64,000 nt of DNA, from assembly GCA_910576785.1 (NCBI GenBank), contig CAJTJG010000013.1, forward strand, positions 1-64,000. Direction: 5' to 3'. Below the pieces are notes generated by a model. The model saw only the letters and a program-made list of their open reading frames with translations. It was not told the origin of the DNA and searched no databases. This DNA comes from an uncultured Duncaniella sp. (GTDB lineage Bacteria > Bacteroidota > Bacteroidia > Bacteroidales > Muribaculaceae). Position numbers and translations under genes: made by a program. Positions 1-7,601 of this stretch are shown here, piece by piece (positions within the stretch are counted from its first letter, which is position 1; every line of letters starts with the position of its first letter).

Positions 1-76
1 CTTTACCATGTTGGGCCGGCGTCCGTATTCACCGGCAAACATAGCGTCTTTTGTATCTTTCTATCAATTATGACAC
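1..76. repeat. Dispersed hairpin repeat, copy 1 (partial at window edge)
   Basis: This is an inverted-repeat core whose right arm, ACCGGCAAACATAGCGTCTT (31-50), recurs almost unchanged at 22780-22799 and 33044-33062. The core is followed by a tail, GTATCTTTCTATCAATTATG, that also recurs after copy 3. The left arm is degenerate here (positions 5-20) or cut by the window edge. It sits immediately past the 3' end of dnaB, as the other copies also sit at gene ends, so a terminator or REP-like role is plausible. The loop (GTCCGTATTC) is the reverse complement of the copy 3 loop, although the tails point the same way. Confidence 0.7.
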
Positions 77-87
77 AGCCTCTTGCG

Positions 88-1650
88 TCAGAACGGTGGT
101 TGGTCGCCCGGACCCGCCGGAGTGAGAATATCTGCGGTACCACCGGACAGAGGGGTGCCCGCTGCAAACGGATCGTCGCCGGCGGGAGCATTGAGACGGC
201 TCGCACGCATACCACTTGTCATCTCCTGCTCGCCATCCCAGTTTTCGAATCGGGCAAACTTTGACTTGAATCTCATCTTCACGTCATCGACACGACCGGA
301 ACGGTGCTTGGCCACAATGAATTCGGCAAGTCCACGAATGTCGTTTCCGGCAGCATCCTGACCGGAACGCAGGTAGTATTCCGGACGGTGGATGAAGCAC
401 ACTATGTCGGCATCCTGCTCGATGGCACCCGATTCACGAAGGTCACTCAGCTGCGGACGCTTGCCATCCTTGCTGTCAGCACCACGGCTCTCCACGCTAC
501 GGTTGAGCTGCGAGAGTGCTACGATGGGTATATTAAGTTCCTTGGCGAGCTGCTTGAGCGAGCGTGATATCATGGACACCTCCTGCTCGCGCGAACCAAA
601 CTTCATTCCCGAAGCATTCATCAGCTGAAGGTAGTCGATGATGATGAACGACACGTTGTGTTCCCTCACCAGACGGCGCGCCTTGGTGCGTAGCTCGAAG
701 ATGGACAAAGAGGCCGTGTCGTCGATGAAAAGCGGGGCGCTGTAGAGATTCTTGACACGCGACATGAGCTGATCCCACTCCATCTGCGACAGTTTGCCGC
801 TCTTGATCTTCTCACCCTCGATCTCACAGGTATTCTGTATGAGTCGGTTTACAAGTTGCAGGTTTGACATCTCAAGAGAGAATATTGCTACGGGGATATT
901 GTAGGTCACAGCCATGTTCTTGGCCATGGAAAGCACAAACGCAGTCTTGCCCATGGCGGGACGGGCCGCGATGATGATGAGATCGCTGCGCTGCCAACCG
1001 GATGTGAGTTTGTCAAGCTCGTGGAATCCGGATTCGAGGCCGGAGAGGCCTGAAGCCCGGTTAGCCGAAGTCTGGATCTGCTCGATGGCTGCGTTGATCA
1101 CAGGGTCAATCTGGGTGACATCCTTCTTGACATTACGCTGCGAGATCTCAAAGAGCTTCCCCTCGGCTTCCTGCAAAAGGTCGTCCACATCATAACTCTC
1201 GTCAAACGCCTGAGCCTCGATCTGGGATGCGAACTTGATAAGCTCGCGGGCAAGATACTTCTGGGCCACAATACGCGCATGGAACTCCACATGAGCACCT
1301 GAGGCAACCCTCGACGTAAGCTCTGAAATGCGAAGCGGACCGCCGGCAGCCTCAAGATCGCCCTGCAGACGAAGTTTCTCCGTAACGGTGAGCATATCGA
1401 TGCTCTGCTGGGCGGCGCCGAGCGCCTGAATGGCTGCATAGATCTTCTGATTGGCAGGCTCGTAGAATGACTCCGGCTTCAGAAGATCGCACACAGCCGT
1501 ATATGCATCCTTCTCGAGCATGAGCGCGCCCAGCACAGCCTCTTCAAGATCATTATCGCGAGGAGGTATGCGGCCTCCATGGTCGAACTTGGAGATATGT
1601 TCCGGCTTACTGCGCCGCTGTGCATTGTTATATGTATTGTCCTGGGGCAT
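88..1650 (-). CDS. dnaB: Replicative DNA helicase DnaB
   Basis: This is the hexameric 5'-3' replicative helicase that unwinds DNA ahead of the replisome and binds primase. The 520-residue product has the N-terminal DnaB domain (about residues 30-130, starting RDNDLEEAVLGALM) and a RecA-like ATPase domain with Walker A ARPAMGKTA near residues 229-237 and a Walker B region FIIIDYLQLM. The frame stays open 105 nt further upstream, but I chose the ATG at 1650. The upstream extension would run through an excellent promoter (-7 box at 1667-1675), and the chosen start gives a normal N-terminus, MPQDNTYNN. The expected leader is only about 10 nt. The gene is transcribed alone, away from the divergent small membrane protein gene at 1792. 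The family assignment is certain. Confidence 0.97.
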   Translation of the reverse strand: MPQDNTYNNAQRRSKPEHISKFDHGGRIPPRDNDLEEAVLGALMLEKDAYTAVCDLLKPESFYEPANQKIYAAIQALGAAQQSIDMLTVTEKLRLQGDLEAAGGPLRISELTSRVASGAHVEFHARIVAQKYLARELIKFASQIEAQAFDESYDVDDLLQEAEGKLFEISQRNVKKDVTQIDPVINAAIEQIQTSANRASGLSGLESGFHELDKLTSGWQRSDLIIIAARPAMGKTAFVLSMAKNMAVTYNIPVAIFSLEMSNLQLVNRLIQNTCEIEGEKIKSGKLSQMEWDQLMSRVKNLYSAPLFIDDTASLSIFELRTKARRLVREHNVSFIIIDYLQLMNASGMKFGSREQEVSMISRSLKQLAKELNIPIVALSQLNRSVESRGADSKDGKRPQLSDLRESGAIEQDADIVCFIHRPEYYLRSGQDAAGNDIRGLAEFIVAKHRSGRVDDVKMRFKSKFARFENWDGEQEMTSGMRASRLNAPAGDDPFAAGTPLSGGTADILTPAGPGDQPPF

Positions 1651-1666
1651 AAATTCAGATTTTACC

Positions 1667-1698
1667 GCAAAGTTACCACTAAATGGCACGCCAGCCAA
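1667..1698 (-). promoter_or_regulatory. Promoter of dnaB
   Basis: On the minus strand, TTG (1698-1696) is followed after exactly 20 nt by TAACTTTGC (1675-1667), matching the Bacteroidetes sigma-ABfr consensus TTTG/TAnnTTTG. Transcription should start near 1660, giving a very short leader before the ATG at 1650. Confidence 0.75.
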
Positions 1699-1738
1699 CA
1701 TCCGTGGCGCAAAAAAGGTAAAATCGGAAAATTTCGTG

Positions 1739-1747
1739 TAACTTTGT
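1739..1747 (+). promoter_or_regulatory. Candidate -7 box upstream of the 1792 gene
   Basis: TAACTTTGT matches the Bacteroidetes -7 consensus TAnnTTTG and lies 45 nt before the ATG at 1792. I see no TTG at the expected distance upstream, so the match is partial. It would drive the small membrane protein gene and ispE. Confidence 0.5.
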
Positions 1748-1791
1748 ATCCCCATATCTCAGGTTGTCCAATCATATAATTGTATCAAGCC

Positions 1792-2367
1792 ATGAAACCA
1801 GAAACGAAGAGATCCTGTATCCTTGTCATTCTTGCCATACTGTCAATCATAGCCATGGGTGCAGGCGTCAGTCTGCAGGGCCACACCCTCATCAGCGTAT
1901 GGGTGCCCTCAGGTCTCGCCGCCATGATCGCGCTGGGCACAGCACCGATGGCGATGGACCGATGGCGCCGTATCACCGACACAAACCGTTGGTGGATCAA
2001 CCTACCCTGCCATATCATAGTGGCCGGATCACTTTCGTTTGCCATTTTCCTCGGCATAAACCGTGTGGGAGCCCATACGGATCAGGCCAATGATGTGGAG
2101 GCTACCGTGATATCGAAATATAGCAAGACCCACGACCGATACCGTCGCGTAGGCCGCAGAAATATCAGGGATGGAGAGTGGCATTCCTACCATCTGTCGC
2201 TCCAACTGCCCGATGGACGCATCAAGGATACGCAAGTCCCGTTCAGCACCTACCGCCACAGCCATAACGGGACACACCACACCGTATGCATCGCTCCCGG
2301 GCTCCTCGGCATGGATGTGATAATACACCCGAACAGAAAAGACAGCAATAAAAAGGATACAAAATGA
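1792..2367 (+). CDS. Small predicted membrane protein of unknown function
   Basis: This is a protein of about 191 residues with three hydrophobic stretches in its first half (beginning CILVILAILSIIAMG, VWVPSGLAAMIALG and IIVAGSLSFAIFLG). A soluble C-terminal half of mixed beta character follows (TVISKYSKTHDRYRRVGRR, later LQLPDGRIKDTQVPF). It resembles small DUF3592-type membrane proteins in layout, but I do not recognise the family. I used the ATG at 1792; an in-frame TTG at 1780 is possible but less likely. Its stop codon overlaps the ispE start (ATGA at 2364-2367), so the two genes are probably co-transcribed and translationally coupled. Confidence 0.75.
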   Translation: MKPETKRSCILVILAILSIIAMGAGVSLQGHTLISVWVPSGLAAMIALGTAPMAMDRWRRITDTNRWWINLPCHIIVAGSLSFAIFLGINRVGAHTDQANDVEATVISKYSKTHDRYRRVGRRNIRDGEWHSYHLSLQLPDGRIKDTQVPFSTYRHSHNGTHHTVCIAPGLLGMDVIIHPNRKDSNKKDTK

Positions 2368-3185
2368 TACTTTTCCCTAACGCCAAGATAAATCTGGGTC
2401 TCGACATACTGCGCAGACGCCCCGACGGATATCATGATATCGAGACCGTGATGATACCCGTGGACTGGTGTGATATCCTCGAGATAGTGCCAGCGGCAGG
2501 TGCGGAAACCACACTTACGGTAAGCGGACGCGCCGTAGAATGTCCGGTCGAGAAGAATCTCGTCATGAAAGCCTACCGGGCACTTTCGGCTATCACCGAT
2601 GTGCCCGCCGCCGATATATATCTGCAGAAAATTATCCCCGACGGCGCCGGCCTTGGTGGCGGATCGGCCGATGCCGCATTCACCCTATGTGGACTCAACG
2701 AGGTGTTCTCGCTGGGACTCTCCGACTCCACTCTCGCCGAAATAGCCGCAGGGATTGGTGCAGACTGTCCATTCTTCATCCACAACCGCCCAATGCTGTG
2801 CACCGGAACAGGAACCGACATGTCGCCTATAGAGATCGACCTCTTGGGATACACACTTGTGATAGCCAAACCTCAGGTAAGCGTACCCACCGCAGCCGCC
2901 TATTCGCGTGTCAGACCTCATATACCCGTCACGCCCCTTGCAACCAGGCTCAGCCAACCTGTGGACATGTGGAAGGGAAGTGTTGTAAATGAATTCGAAC
3001 CTTCGGTATTTCCGCTCTACCCCGCTGTGGAGCAGCTGAAGTCGCTTTTCAGCACCGGAGGAGCTGTCTACACCGCCATGTCGGGATCAGGGTCGAGCGT
3101 CTACGCCATTTTCACATCTGACAAATTGGCAGAGGAGATGACAGCACACCTTGAAGAGTGCGAGATCAGGGTGATAAGACTCTGA
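2364..3185 (+). CDS. ispE: 4-(cytidine 5'-diphospho)-2-C-methyl-D-erythritol kinase
   Basis: IspE phosphorylates the 2-hydroxyl of CDP-methylerythritol with ATP in the MEP route to isoprenoid precursors. The 273-residue product has the GHMP-kinase signature, with NAKINLGLDILRRRPDGYHD at the N-terminus, the ATP-binding motif GAGLGGGSADAA near residues 95-106, and the C-terminal SGSGSSVYAIF loop. Its length is normal for the family. The ATG overlaps the stop of the upstream membrane protein gene by 4 nt. It is followed by a 154-nt gap before grpE that holds a hairpin, so grpE probably has its own promoter. Confidence 0.96.
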   Translation: MILFPNAKINLGLDILRRRPDGYHDIETVMIPVDWCDILEIVPAAGAETTLTVSGRAVECPVEKNLVMKAYRALSAITDVPAADIYLQKIIPDGAGLGGGSADAAFTLCGLNEVFSLGLSDSTLAEIAAGIGADCPFFIHNRPMLCTGTGTDMSPIEIDLLGYTLVIAKPQVSVPTAAAYSRVRPHIPVTPLATRLSQPVDMWKGSVVNEFEPSVFPLYPAVEQLKSLFSTGGAVYTAMSGSGSSVYAIFTSDKLAEEMTAHLEECEIRVIRL

Positions 3186-3250
3186 AACAAGGTTTTTTCT
3201 TTGAGACATTGAACGTTATATCCCCGGGGTTGTTCTAAGATAAAGGAATA

Positions 3251-3287
3251 CCCGCGTCGCGATGCATTTTAATGTATCGCTAACGGG
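3251..3287. promoter_or_regulatory. Hairpin between ispE and grpE
   Basis: GCGATGCAT (3259-3267) pairs with ATGTATCGC (3272-3280) across a TTTA loop with one G-U pair, and CCCG/CGGG (3251-3254, 3284-3287) can extend the stem. There is no following T-run, so it is not a classical terminator. Lying 53 nt before the grpE ATG, it could be an operator for the heat-shock pair or a leader structure. It is not a CIRCE element. Confidence 0.4.
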
Positions 3288-3339
3288 AGTTTGGCAATGT
3301 TTTTGCATCAAAGAATAAATTAAAAATCAATATAGCATT

Positions 3340-3960
3340 ATGTCCAGAAATTCACATACCGGCGAGGATCCCCGCGAAAAACTTCACCGCGAAGACGAAG
3401 GGGTGGAATCGCTTGACAACGTGCAGGAAGCACAGCAGGAGACTGAATCACAGATCGACGAAGCCAACGATATGATCAACAAGGAGCTCTCCGATATCGA
3501 CACCCTCAACAAACAGCTCCTCGAGGCTCAGGCCCAGGTGGAGAAGGAGAAGAAGGAGTATCTGTTCCTCATGGCAGAGTTCGACAATTTCCGCAAGCGT
3601 ACTGTAAAAGAAAAGGGCGAACTTATCAAGAATGCCTCAGAGAGCGTGCTCAAGGGGTTGCTCCCCATAGTGGACGATTTCGAACGTGGGCTCGAAGCCT
3701 GCTCGAAAGCCGATGACCCTGCCGAAATACGCAAAGGCATGGAACTCATCTATCAGAAACTTGTGAAATATCTGGCCCAGAACGGGGTCAAGGCCATCGA
3801 ATCGACCGGAAAGCCGTTCGACGCCGAACTCCACGAGGCCATAGCCATGGTGCCCGTAAGCGACGAGTCACAGAAGGGCATGGTGATCGACACCCCCACC
3901 AAGGGATACACGCTCAACGACAAAGTGCTCCGTCACGCTAAGGTAGCGGTAGGACAGTAA
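3340..3960 (+). CDS. grpE: Nucleotide exchange factor GrpE
   Basis: GrpE is the co-chaperone that releases ADP from DnaK. The 206-residue product has a charged, low-complexity N-terminus, a long coiled coil (about residues 35-90, ELSDIDTLNKQLLEAQAQVEKEKKEY in outline) and the GrpE head, with the family motif FDNFRKRTVKEK and the C-terminal signature LRHAKVAVGQ. It is followed 22 nt later by dnaJ, the usual two-gene heat-shock operon of Bacteroidales. dnaK is not in the window. Confidence 0.96.
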   Translation: MSRNSHTGEDPREKLHREDEGVESLDNVQEAQQETESQIDEANDMINKELSDIDTLNKQLLEAQAQVEKEKKEYLFLMAEFDNFRKRTVKEKGELIKNASESVLKGLLPIVDDFERGLEACSKADDPAEIRKGMELIYQKLVKYLAQNGVKAIESTGKPFDAELHEAIAMVPVSDESQKGMVIDTPTKGYTLNDKVLRHAKVAVGQ

Positions 3961-3982
3961 CCCCAAAACATCACCCGGAACT

Positions 3983-5146
3983 ATGGCAGCAAAAAGAGAC
4001 TATTATGAAGTGCTTGGAGTCGACAAGAATGCCGATGAAAAAGCCATAAAGAGCGCCTACCGCAAGAAGGCCATACAGTATCACCCCGACAAAAACCCGG
4101 GTGACAAGGAGGCGGAGGAGAAATTCAAAGAGGCCGCAGAGGCTTACGATGTACTCTCCAATCCTGATAAAAGAGCCAAATATGACCAGTTTGGCCACGA
4201 TATGGGCCCGCAAGGATTCCCTGGTGGCGCAGGAGGATTCCACGCCGGAGGCTTCTCCATGGAGGATATCTTCTCGCAGTTCGGCGACATATTCGGAGGT
4301 GCGTTCGGCAATATGGGCGGTTTTGAATCGGCCGGAGGCCGCACACGCCGCCGTCAGCGCCGAGGCACAGACCTGCGCATCAAGATCAAGATGACTCTGG
4401 AGGAGATTGCCTCCGGTGTCACAAAAACCCTCAAGATACCTACTCTCGTCAAGGACTCCCACTGCAACGGCACAGGCGCCAAGGACGGGACGGCATTCAC
4501 AACCTGTCCCACATGTCACGGTCAGGGCACGGTGATACGCCAGCAGCAGACCATGTTCGGACTCACACAGTCAGCCGTGGAGTGTCCACAGTGTCACGGC
4601 GAAGGCAAGATCATCACCGAAAAATGCACGTATTGCCACGGCGAAGGCGTGACACGTCAGGATGAGACCGTCACCTTCACTATCCCCGCCGGCGTACAGG
4701 ACGGTCAGACCCTCACCATGCGCGGCAAGGGTAACGCCGCTCCCCACGGAGGCGCCAACGGCGACCTGCTCATAGTCATAGAGGAGATAAAGCACCCGGA
4801 ACTCATACGCGATGGCAACGACGTGGTCTACAATCTCATGCTTGACATACCTACCGCCGCACTCGGAGGCTCGGTAGAAGTCCCCACCATCACCGGACGC
4901 GCCCGTCTGAAAATCCCCGCCGGCACACAGCCCGGCAAGGTGCTACGTCTGCGTGGCAAGGGTCTCCCCTCCACCGATGGCTATGGCACCGGCGACGAGC
5001 TAATCAACGTAATGGTATATATCCCAGAAAACCTCACCCCCGAGGAGCAGAAAACCATTGAGTCGCTCAAGGACAAGCCCAATATGACGCCCGACGCATC
5101 CACAAAGACACGTATCTTCAGCAAACTCCGCCACATATTTGAGTAA
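3983..5146 (+). CDS. dnaJ: Chaperone DnaJ with a degenerate first zinc motif
   Basis: DnaJ is the Hsp40 that delivers unfolded proteins to DnaK and stimulates its ATPase. Visible parts are the J domain (residues 1-70, with HPDKNPGDK carrying the HPD motif), a Gly/Phe-rich linker (about 74-125), the zinc-binding domain (about 150-230) and the C-terminal substrate-binding beta domains. The zinc domain should have four CxxCxGxG repeats. Repeats 2-4 are intact (CPTCHGQG, CPQCHGEG, CTYCHGEG), but the first reads DSHCNGTG, with Asp in place of the first Cys. The neighbouring His might substitute as a ligand. Length (387 residues) and remaining layout are normal, so it is probably functional. Confidence 0.95.
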   Translation: MAAKRDYYEVLGVDKNADEKAIKSAYRKKAIQYHPDKNPGDKEAEEKFKEAAEAYDVLSNPDKRAKYDQFGHDMGPQGFPGGAGGFHAGGFSMEDIFSQFGDIFGGAFGNMGGFESAGGRTRRRQRRGTDLRIKIKMTLEEIASGVTKTLKIPTLVKDSHCNGTGAKDGTAFTTCPTCHGQGTVIRQQQTMFGLTQSAVECPQCHGEGKIITEKCTYCHGEGVTRQDETVTFTIPAGVQDGQTLTMRGKGNAAPHGGANGDLLIVIEEIKHPELIRDGNDVVYNLMLDIPTAALGGSVEVPTITGRARLKIPAGTQPGKVLRLRGKGLPSTDGYGTGDELINVMVYIPENLTPEEQKTIESLKDKPNMTPDASTKTRIFSKLRHIFE

Positions 5147-5193
5147 AAGCAAAATTGCTGACGGTATCATATCTGGCTTAAAGATACGTAATC

Positions 5194-5253
5194 AGAATGA
5201 TATAAAATGGAGAATAAAGGCAATTGCCTTTATTCTCCATTTTATATCATTCT
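5194..5253. terminator. Perfect 60-bp palindrome between dnaJ and the GH36 gene
   Basis: Positions 5194-5223 and 5224-5253 are exact reverse complements with no spacer (centre GGCAATTGCC). The element lies between the convergent 3' ends of dnaJ (5146) and the alpha-galactosidase gene (5265). As RNA it would form a long AU-rich hairpin in either direction, so it is a likely bidirectional terminator or mRNA 3'-end stabiliser. There is no clear U-tract outside the stem. Confidence 0.7.
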
Positions 5254-5264
5254 ATATATTATGA

Positions 5265-7472
5265 TCAGTCCACTGCCGTCAGACGAAGCACTCGCGAGGC
5301 GTAATCAGTGTTTTTGTGATAGTCCACCTTGTAGGTAAGTGGCATCTCCAATCCGTTGGACATGAGATAGCGTCCGGTAAAAGTCTTACCCTCGTAGGGT
5401 AGCGGCTGATTGTCTATACGGTTGAGCTCGGTGACGCGATAGGTCTTGTCAGGATCAAGTCCGGCCATGGGCACACGGGGGAGCTGCTGACCCATGAATG
5501 TTTCGATCTTCCACCAATAGAATACAGCATCATCCTTTTCAGGTGTCACATACATGAGCGAGGCCACGCCCTTGCGGTCGTAGGGTGAAAGAAGTCGGTA
5601 GAGGTCGCCGAACTGGACTATGGGGCGGATGGCCTTGTAGTCCTTGATGGCCTGACGGCATATAGCTTTGTCCTCATCGTTCATGTCGCGGGGCTGCATC
5701 TCGAGTCCAAGACGTCCGCTCATAGCCACATCGGCACGGAACTTGGTGGGAATGCGGCGGAATGTCTGATGGTTGGGCGACGCAGAGATGTGCGAGCCCA
5801 TTGCGATGGCCGGGTAGAAGTAACTTGTGCCCCACTGCATGAACACTCGCTGGAGAGCATCGTTGTTGTCAGAAGTCCAGAATTCGTCAAACCATGGGAG
5901 TATGCCCCAGTTGGCACGTCCGCCACCGCTTGCACAGGCCTGGATAGTCACGTCGGGATGTGCCGCACGGATGCGGTCGAGGGTCTTGGCGAGGCCCTTG
6001 TGATAGTCGATATAAAGGTGGCTCTGCTCATCGGCGGTGAGATACTGCGATCCATGTTCCATGATGGGGGCGTTGGAGTCCCACTTTATGTAGTCGATGG
6101 CTGGATACTTGGTCATGAGTGTGTCCACGATCTGGAACACGATGTCCTGTACCTTTGGATTGGCCATATCGAGCACGAGCTGTGTGCCTCCGCGTCCTTT
6201 CACAACCTCGCGGTTGGGAGCTTTGATGATGTATTCCGGATGTTTCTCGTAGAGTTCGCTAACGGTGTTGGTCATCTCAGGTTCGATCCATATTCCGAAC
6301 TTAACACCGTTCTTACGTGCGGTTTCGAGAAGTCCGTTTATGCCGTTGGGGAGTTTGTTTGTGTCCACAACCCAGTCGCCGAGAGAGGAGTTGTCAACAT
6401 CACGCGGATACTTGTCACCAAACCATCCGTCGTCCATCACGAAGAGCTCGCCCCCCATAGAGGCGATGTCCTCCATCATCCCGGCCATCACCTCCTCGTT
6501 TATGTCGAAGTAGACGCCTTCCCAGGAGTTGAGGAGCACCTTGCGCTCCTTGTCACCTGCATGAAGACGATGGGCGCGTCCCCAGCGGTGGAAATTGCGG
6601 CTCACACCACCGAGACCCTCGCGGCTGTAAGTGAGCGCGAGTTCGGGTGTGGAGAATGTCTCGCCCTTACGGAGATGGTACTCGGAATTTTCTTCGTTGA
6701 TGCCGGCGAAGAGGTGATGGAAGTTGGAGTCGTCCGTGTCAACAAACAGTTTATAGTTGCCGGGGTAGCAAAGGGCGGCGCCGATCACTCGTCCATTGTT
6801 CTCTCGTGGTTTACCATCGAGGGAGAGCATCACTTCGGGGTGGGCTGTATGGGTGTTGCGGAGACCATCCTTGTTCTTGATCATCCTCACGCCATGGGGC
6901 AGCGGTTCCTCGGTAAGGTTTGCCTCATCGGCCCAGGTGCCGTAGAGCGATGACATCCACACGTCGCCGTATCTTACGGGAAGATAGCCGGACATGAAGC
7001 GATTGAGAGTCACCTTACCCTTCTCGTTGTTTGTGATATCCACCCATGTCTCTATTACCTCATCGCCCGGATATGTGCGGTAGTTCACTTTTACCTCGAG
7101 CGGATAATATGTATCGGCCATGGTGACGGTGGTGATGTCGGCTCCGTCATCTTTGGTTCTGGTCACGCCTTTCACGGCGAGATCGGTAGTGCGGTTGCCG
7201 TCTGTATGCGTCACACTAAGAGCAGCCTCACCCTGCGGGTTGAGACCGTAGACAGGATATGCATTGAGATTTATGGATCCGGCAGAAGGAAGAGCGTCAA
7301 TATCTGCATCCGTCATCCGGTCGCCGTAGTGCATTATCTTCAGGGGCTGTCCCTGAGTGGCGTCAAGCACGAGAGAGGTAGAGGGAGTGGCGATGTTTAT
7401 GATCTCGCCGTGAGCCGGCATGGCTGCCATAGCCATGCCGGCAATAGTGATTAATGTCAGGACTGGTTTCAT
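5265..7472 (-). CDS. Periplasmic alpha-galactosidase, GH36
   Basis: This enzyme hydrolyses alpha-1,6-galactosyl residues, such as those on galactomannan, galactoglucomannan or raffinose sugars. The 735-residue product begins with a Sec signal peptide (MKPVLTLITIAGMAMAA, cleavage near AHG). A beta-sandwich N-terminal domain follows, then the GH36 barrel with MDDGWFGDKYPRD. The nucleophile region is YIKWDSN (Asp near 465) and the acid/base region is FWTSDNNDALQR (Asp near 535). I chose the ATG at 7472; an in-frame ATG at 7529 lies upstream of the promoter -7 box. The gene has its own strong promoter. About 50 bp further upstream is a copy of the 18-bp motif found twice before susC, suggesting co-regulation with the mannan PUL. 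The assignment to GH36 is firm; the natural substrate is inferred. Confidence 0.93.
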   Translation of the reverse strand: MKPVLTLITIAGMAMAAMPAHGEIINIATPSTSLVLDATQGQPLKIMHYGDRMTDADIDALPSAGSINLNAYPVYGLNPQGEAALSVTHTDGNRTTDLAVKGVTRTKDDGADITTVTMADTYYPLEVKVNYRTYPGDEVIETWVDITNNEKGKVTLNRFMSGYLPVRYGDVWMSSLYGTWADEANLTEEPLPHGVRMIKNKDGLRNTHTAHPEVMLSLDGKPRENNGRVIGAALCYPGNYKLFVDTDDSNFHHLFAGINEENSEYHLRKGETFSTPELALTYSREGLGGVSRNFHRWGRAHRLHAGDKERKVLLNSWEGVYFDINEEVMAGMMEDIASMGGELFVMDDGWFGDKYPRDVDNSSLGDWVVDTNKLPNGINGLLETARKNGVKFGIWIEPEMTNTVSELYEKHPEYIIKAPNREVVKGRGGTQLVLDMANPKVQDIVFQIVDTLMTKYPAIDYIKWDSNAPIMEHGSQYLTADEQSHLYIDYHKGLAKTLDRIRAAHPDVTIQACASGGGRANWGILPWFDEFWTSDNNDALQRVFMQWGTSYFYPAIAMGSHISASPNHQTFRRIPTKFRADVAMSGRLGLEMQPRDMNDEDKAICRQAIKDYKAIRPIVQFGDLYRLLSPYDRKGVASLMYVTPEKDDAVFYWWKIETFMGQQLPRVPMAGLDPDKTYRVTELNRIDNQPLPYEGKTFTGRYLMSNGLEMPLTYKVDYHKNTDYASRVLRLTAVD

Positions 7473-7497
7473 GAATCTTATAAGGTAATCTTTCTTA

Positions 7498-7529
7498 GCA
7501 AAGATACGGAATGTCAATCTCTTTCGCAA
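7498..7529 (-). promoter_or_regulatory. Promoter of the GH36 alpha-galactosidase gene
   Basis: On the minus strand, TTG (7529-7527) is followed after exactly 20 nt by TATCTTTGC (7506-7498), a full Bacteroidetes-type promoter. Transcription should begin near 7491, about 20 nt before the ATG at 7472. Confidence 0.75.
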
Positions 7530-7554
7530 CAGCCCGTGCCCGGATGATAAGAAA

Positions 7555-7572
7555 TGGATAAAATAGTATCAT
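7555..7572 (+). promoter_or_regulatory. Candidate operator shared with the susC promoter (site A)
   Basis: TGGATAAAATAGTATCAT matches 17 of 18 positions of each of the two sites before susC (49931-49948 and 49995-50012). It lies between the stop codon of the exchanger gene and the GH36 promoter, centred about 72 nt upstream of the predicted start of transcription. It is in reverse orientation relative to the gene. A regulator-binding role is inferred from the match and the shared function of the target genes. Confidence 0.6.
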
Positions 7573-7601
7573 GAATCGCATGTCTGACACTTTTTGTGGA
7601 G

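Noticed and set aside
1651..1755. A 35-residue N-terminal extension of DnaB
   Set aside because: It would have to be transcribed from upstream of a strong promoter whose start point lies within it; the ATG at 1650 fits the promoter and family.
2363..2376. ATGATACTTTTCCC at the ispE start as an operator copy
   Set aside because: It is the coding start of ispE and shares only the ATGATACT end of the motif.
5769..6953. A 394-codon open frame on the plus strand
   Set aside because: It lies wholly antisense to the GH36 gene, which has a signal peptide, catalytic motifs and a promoter. The antisense frame has no recognisable motif and is an effect of codon bias.
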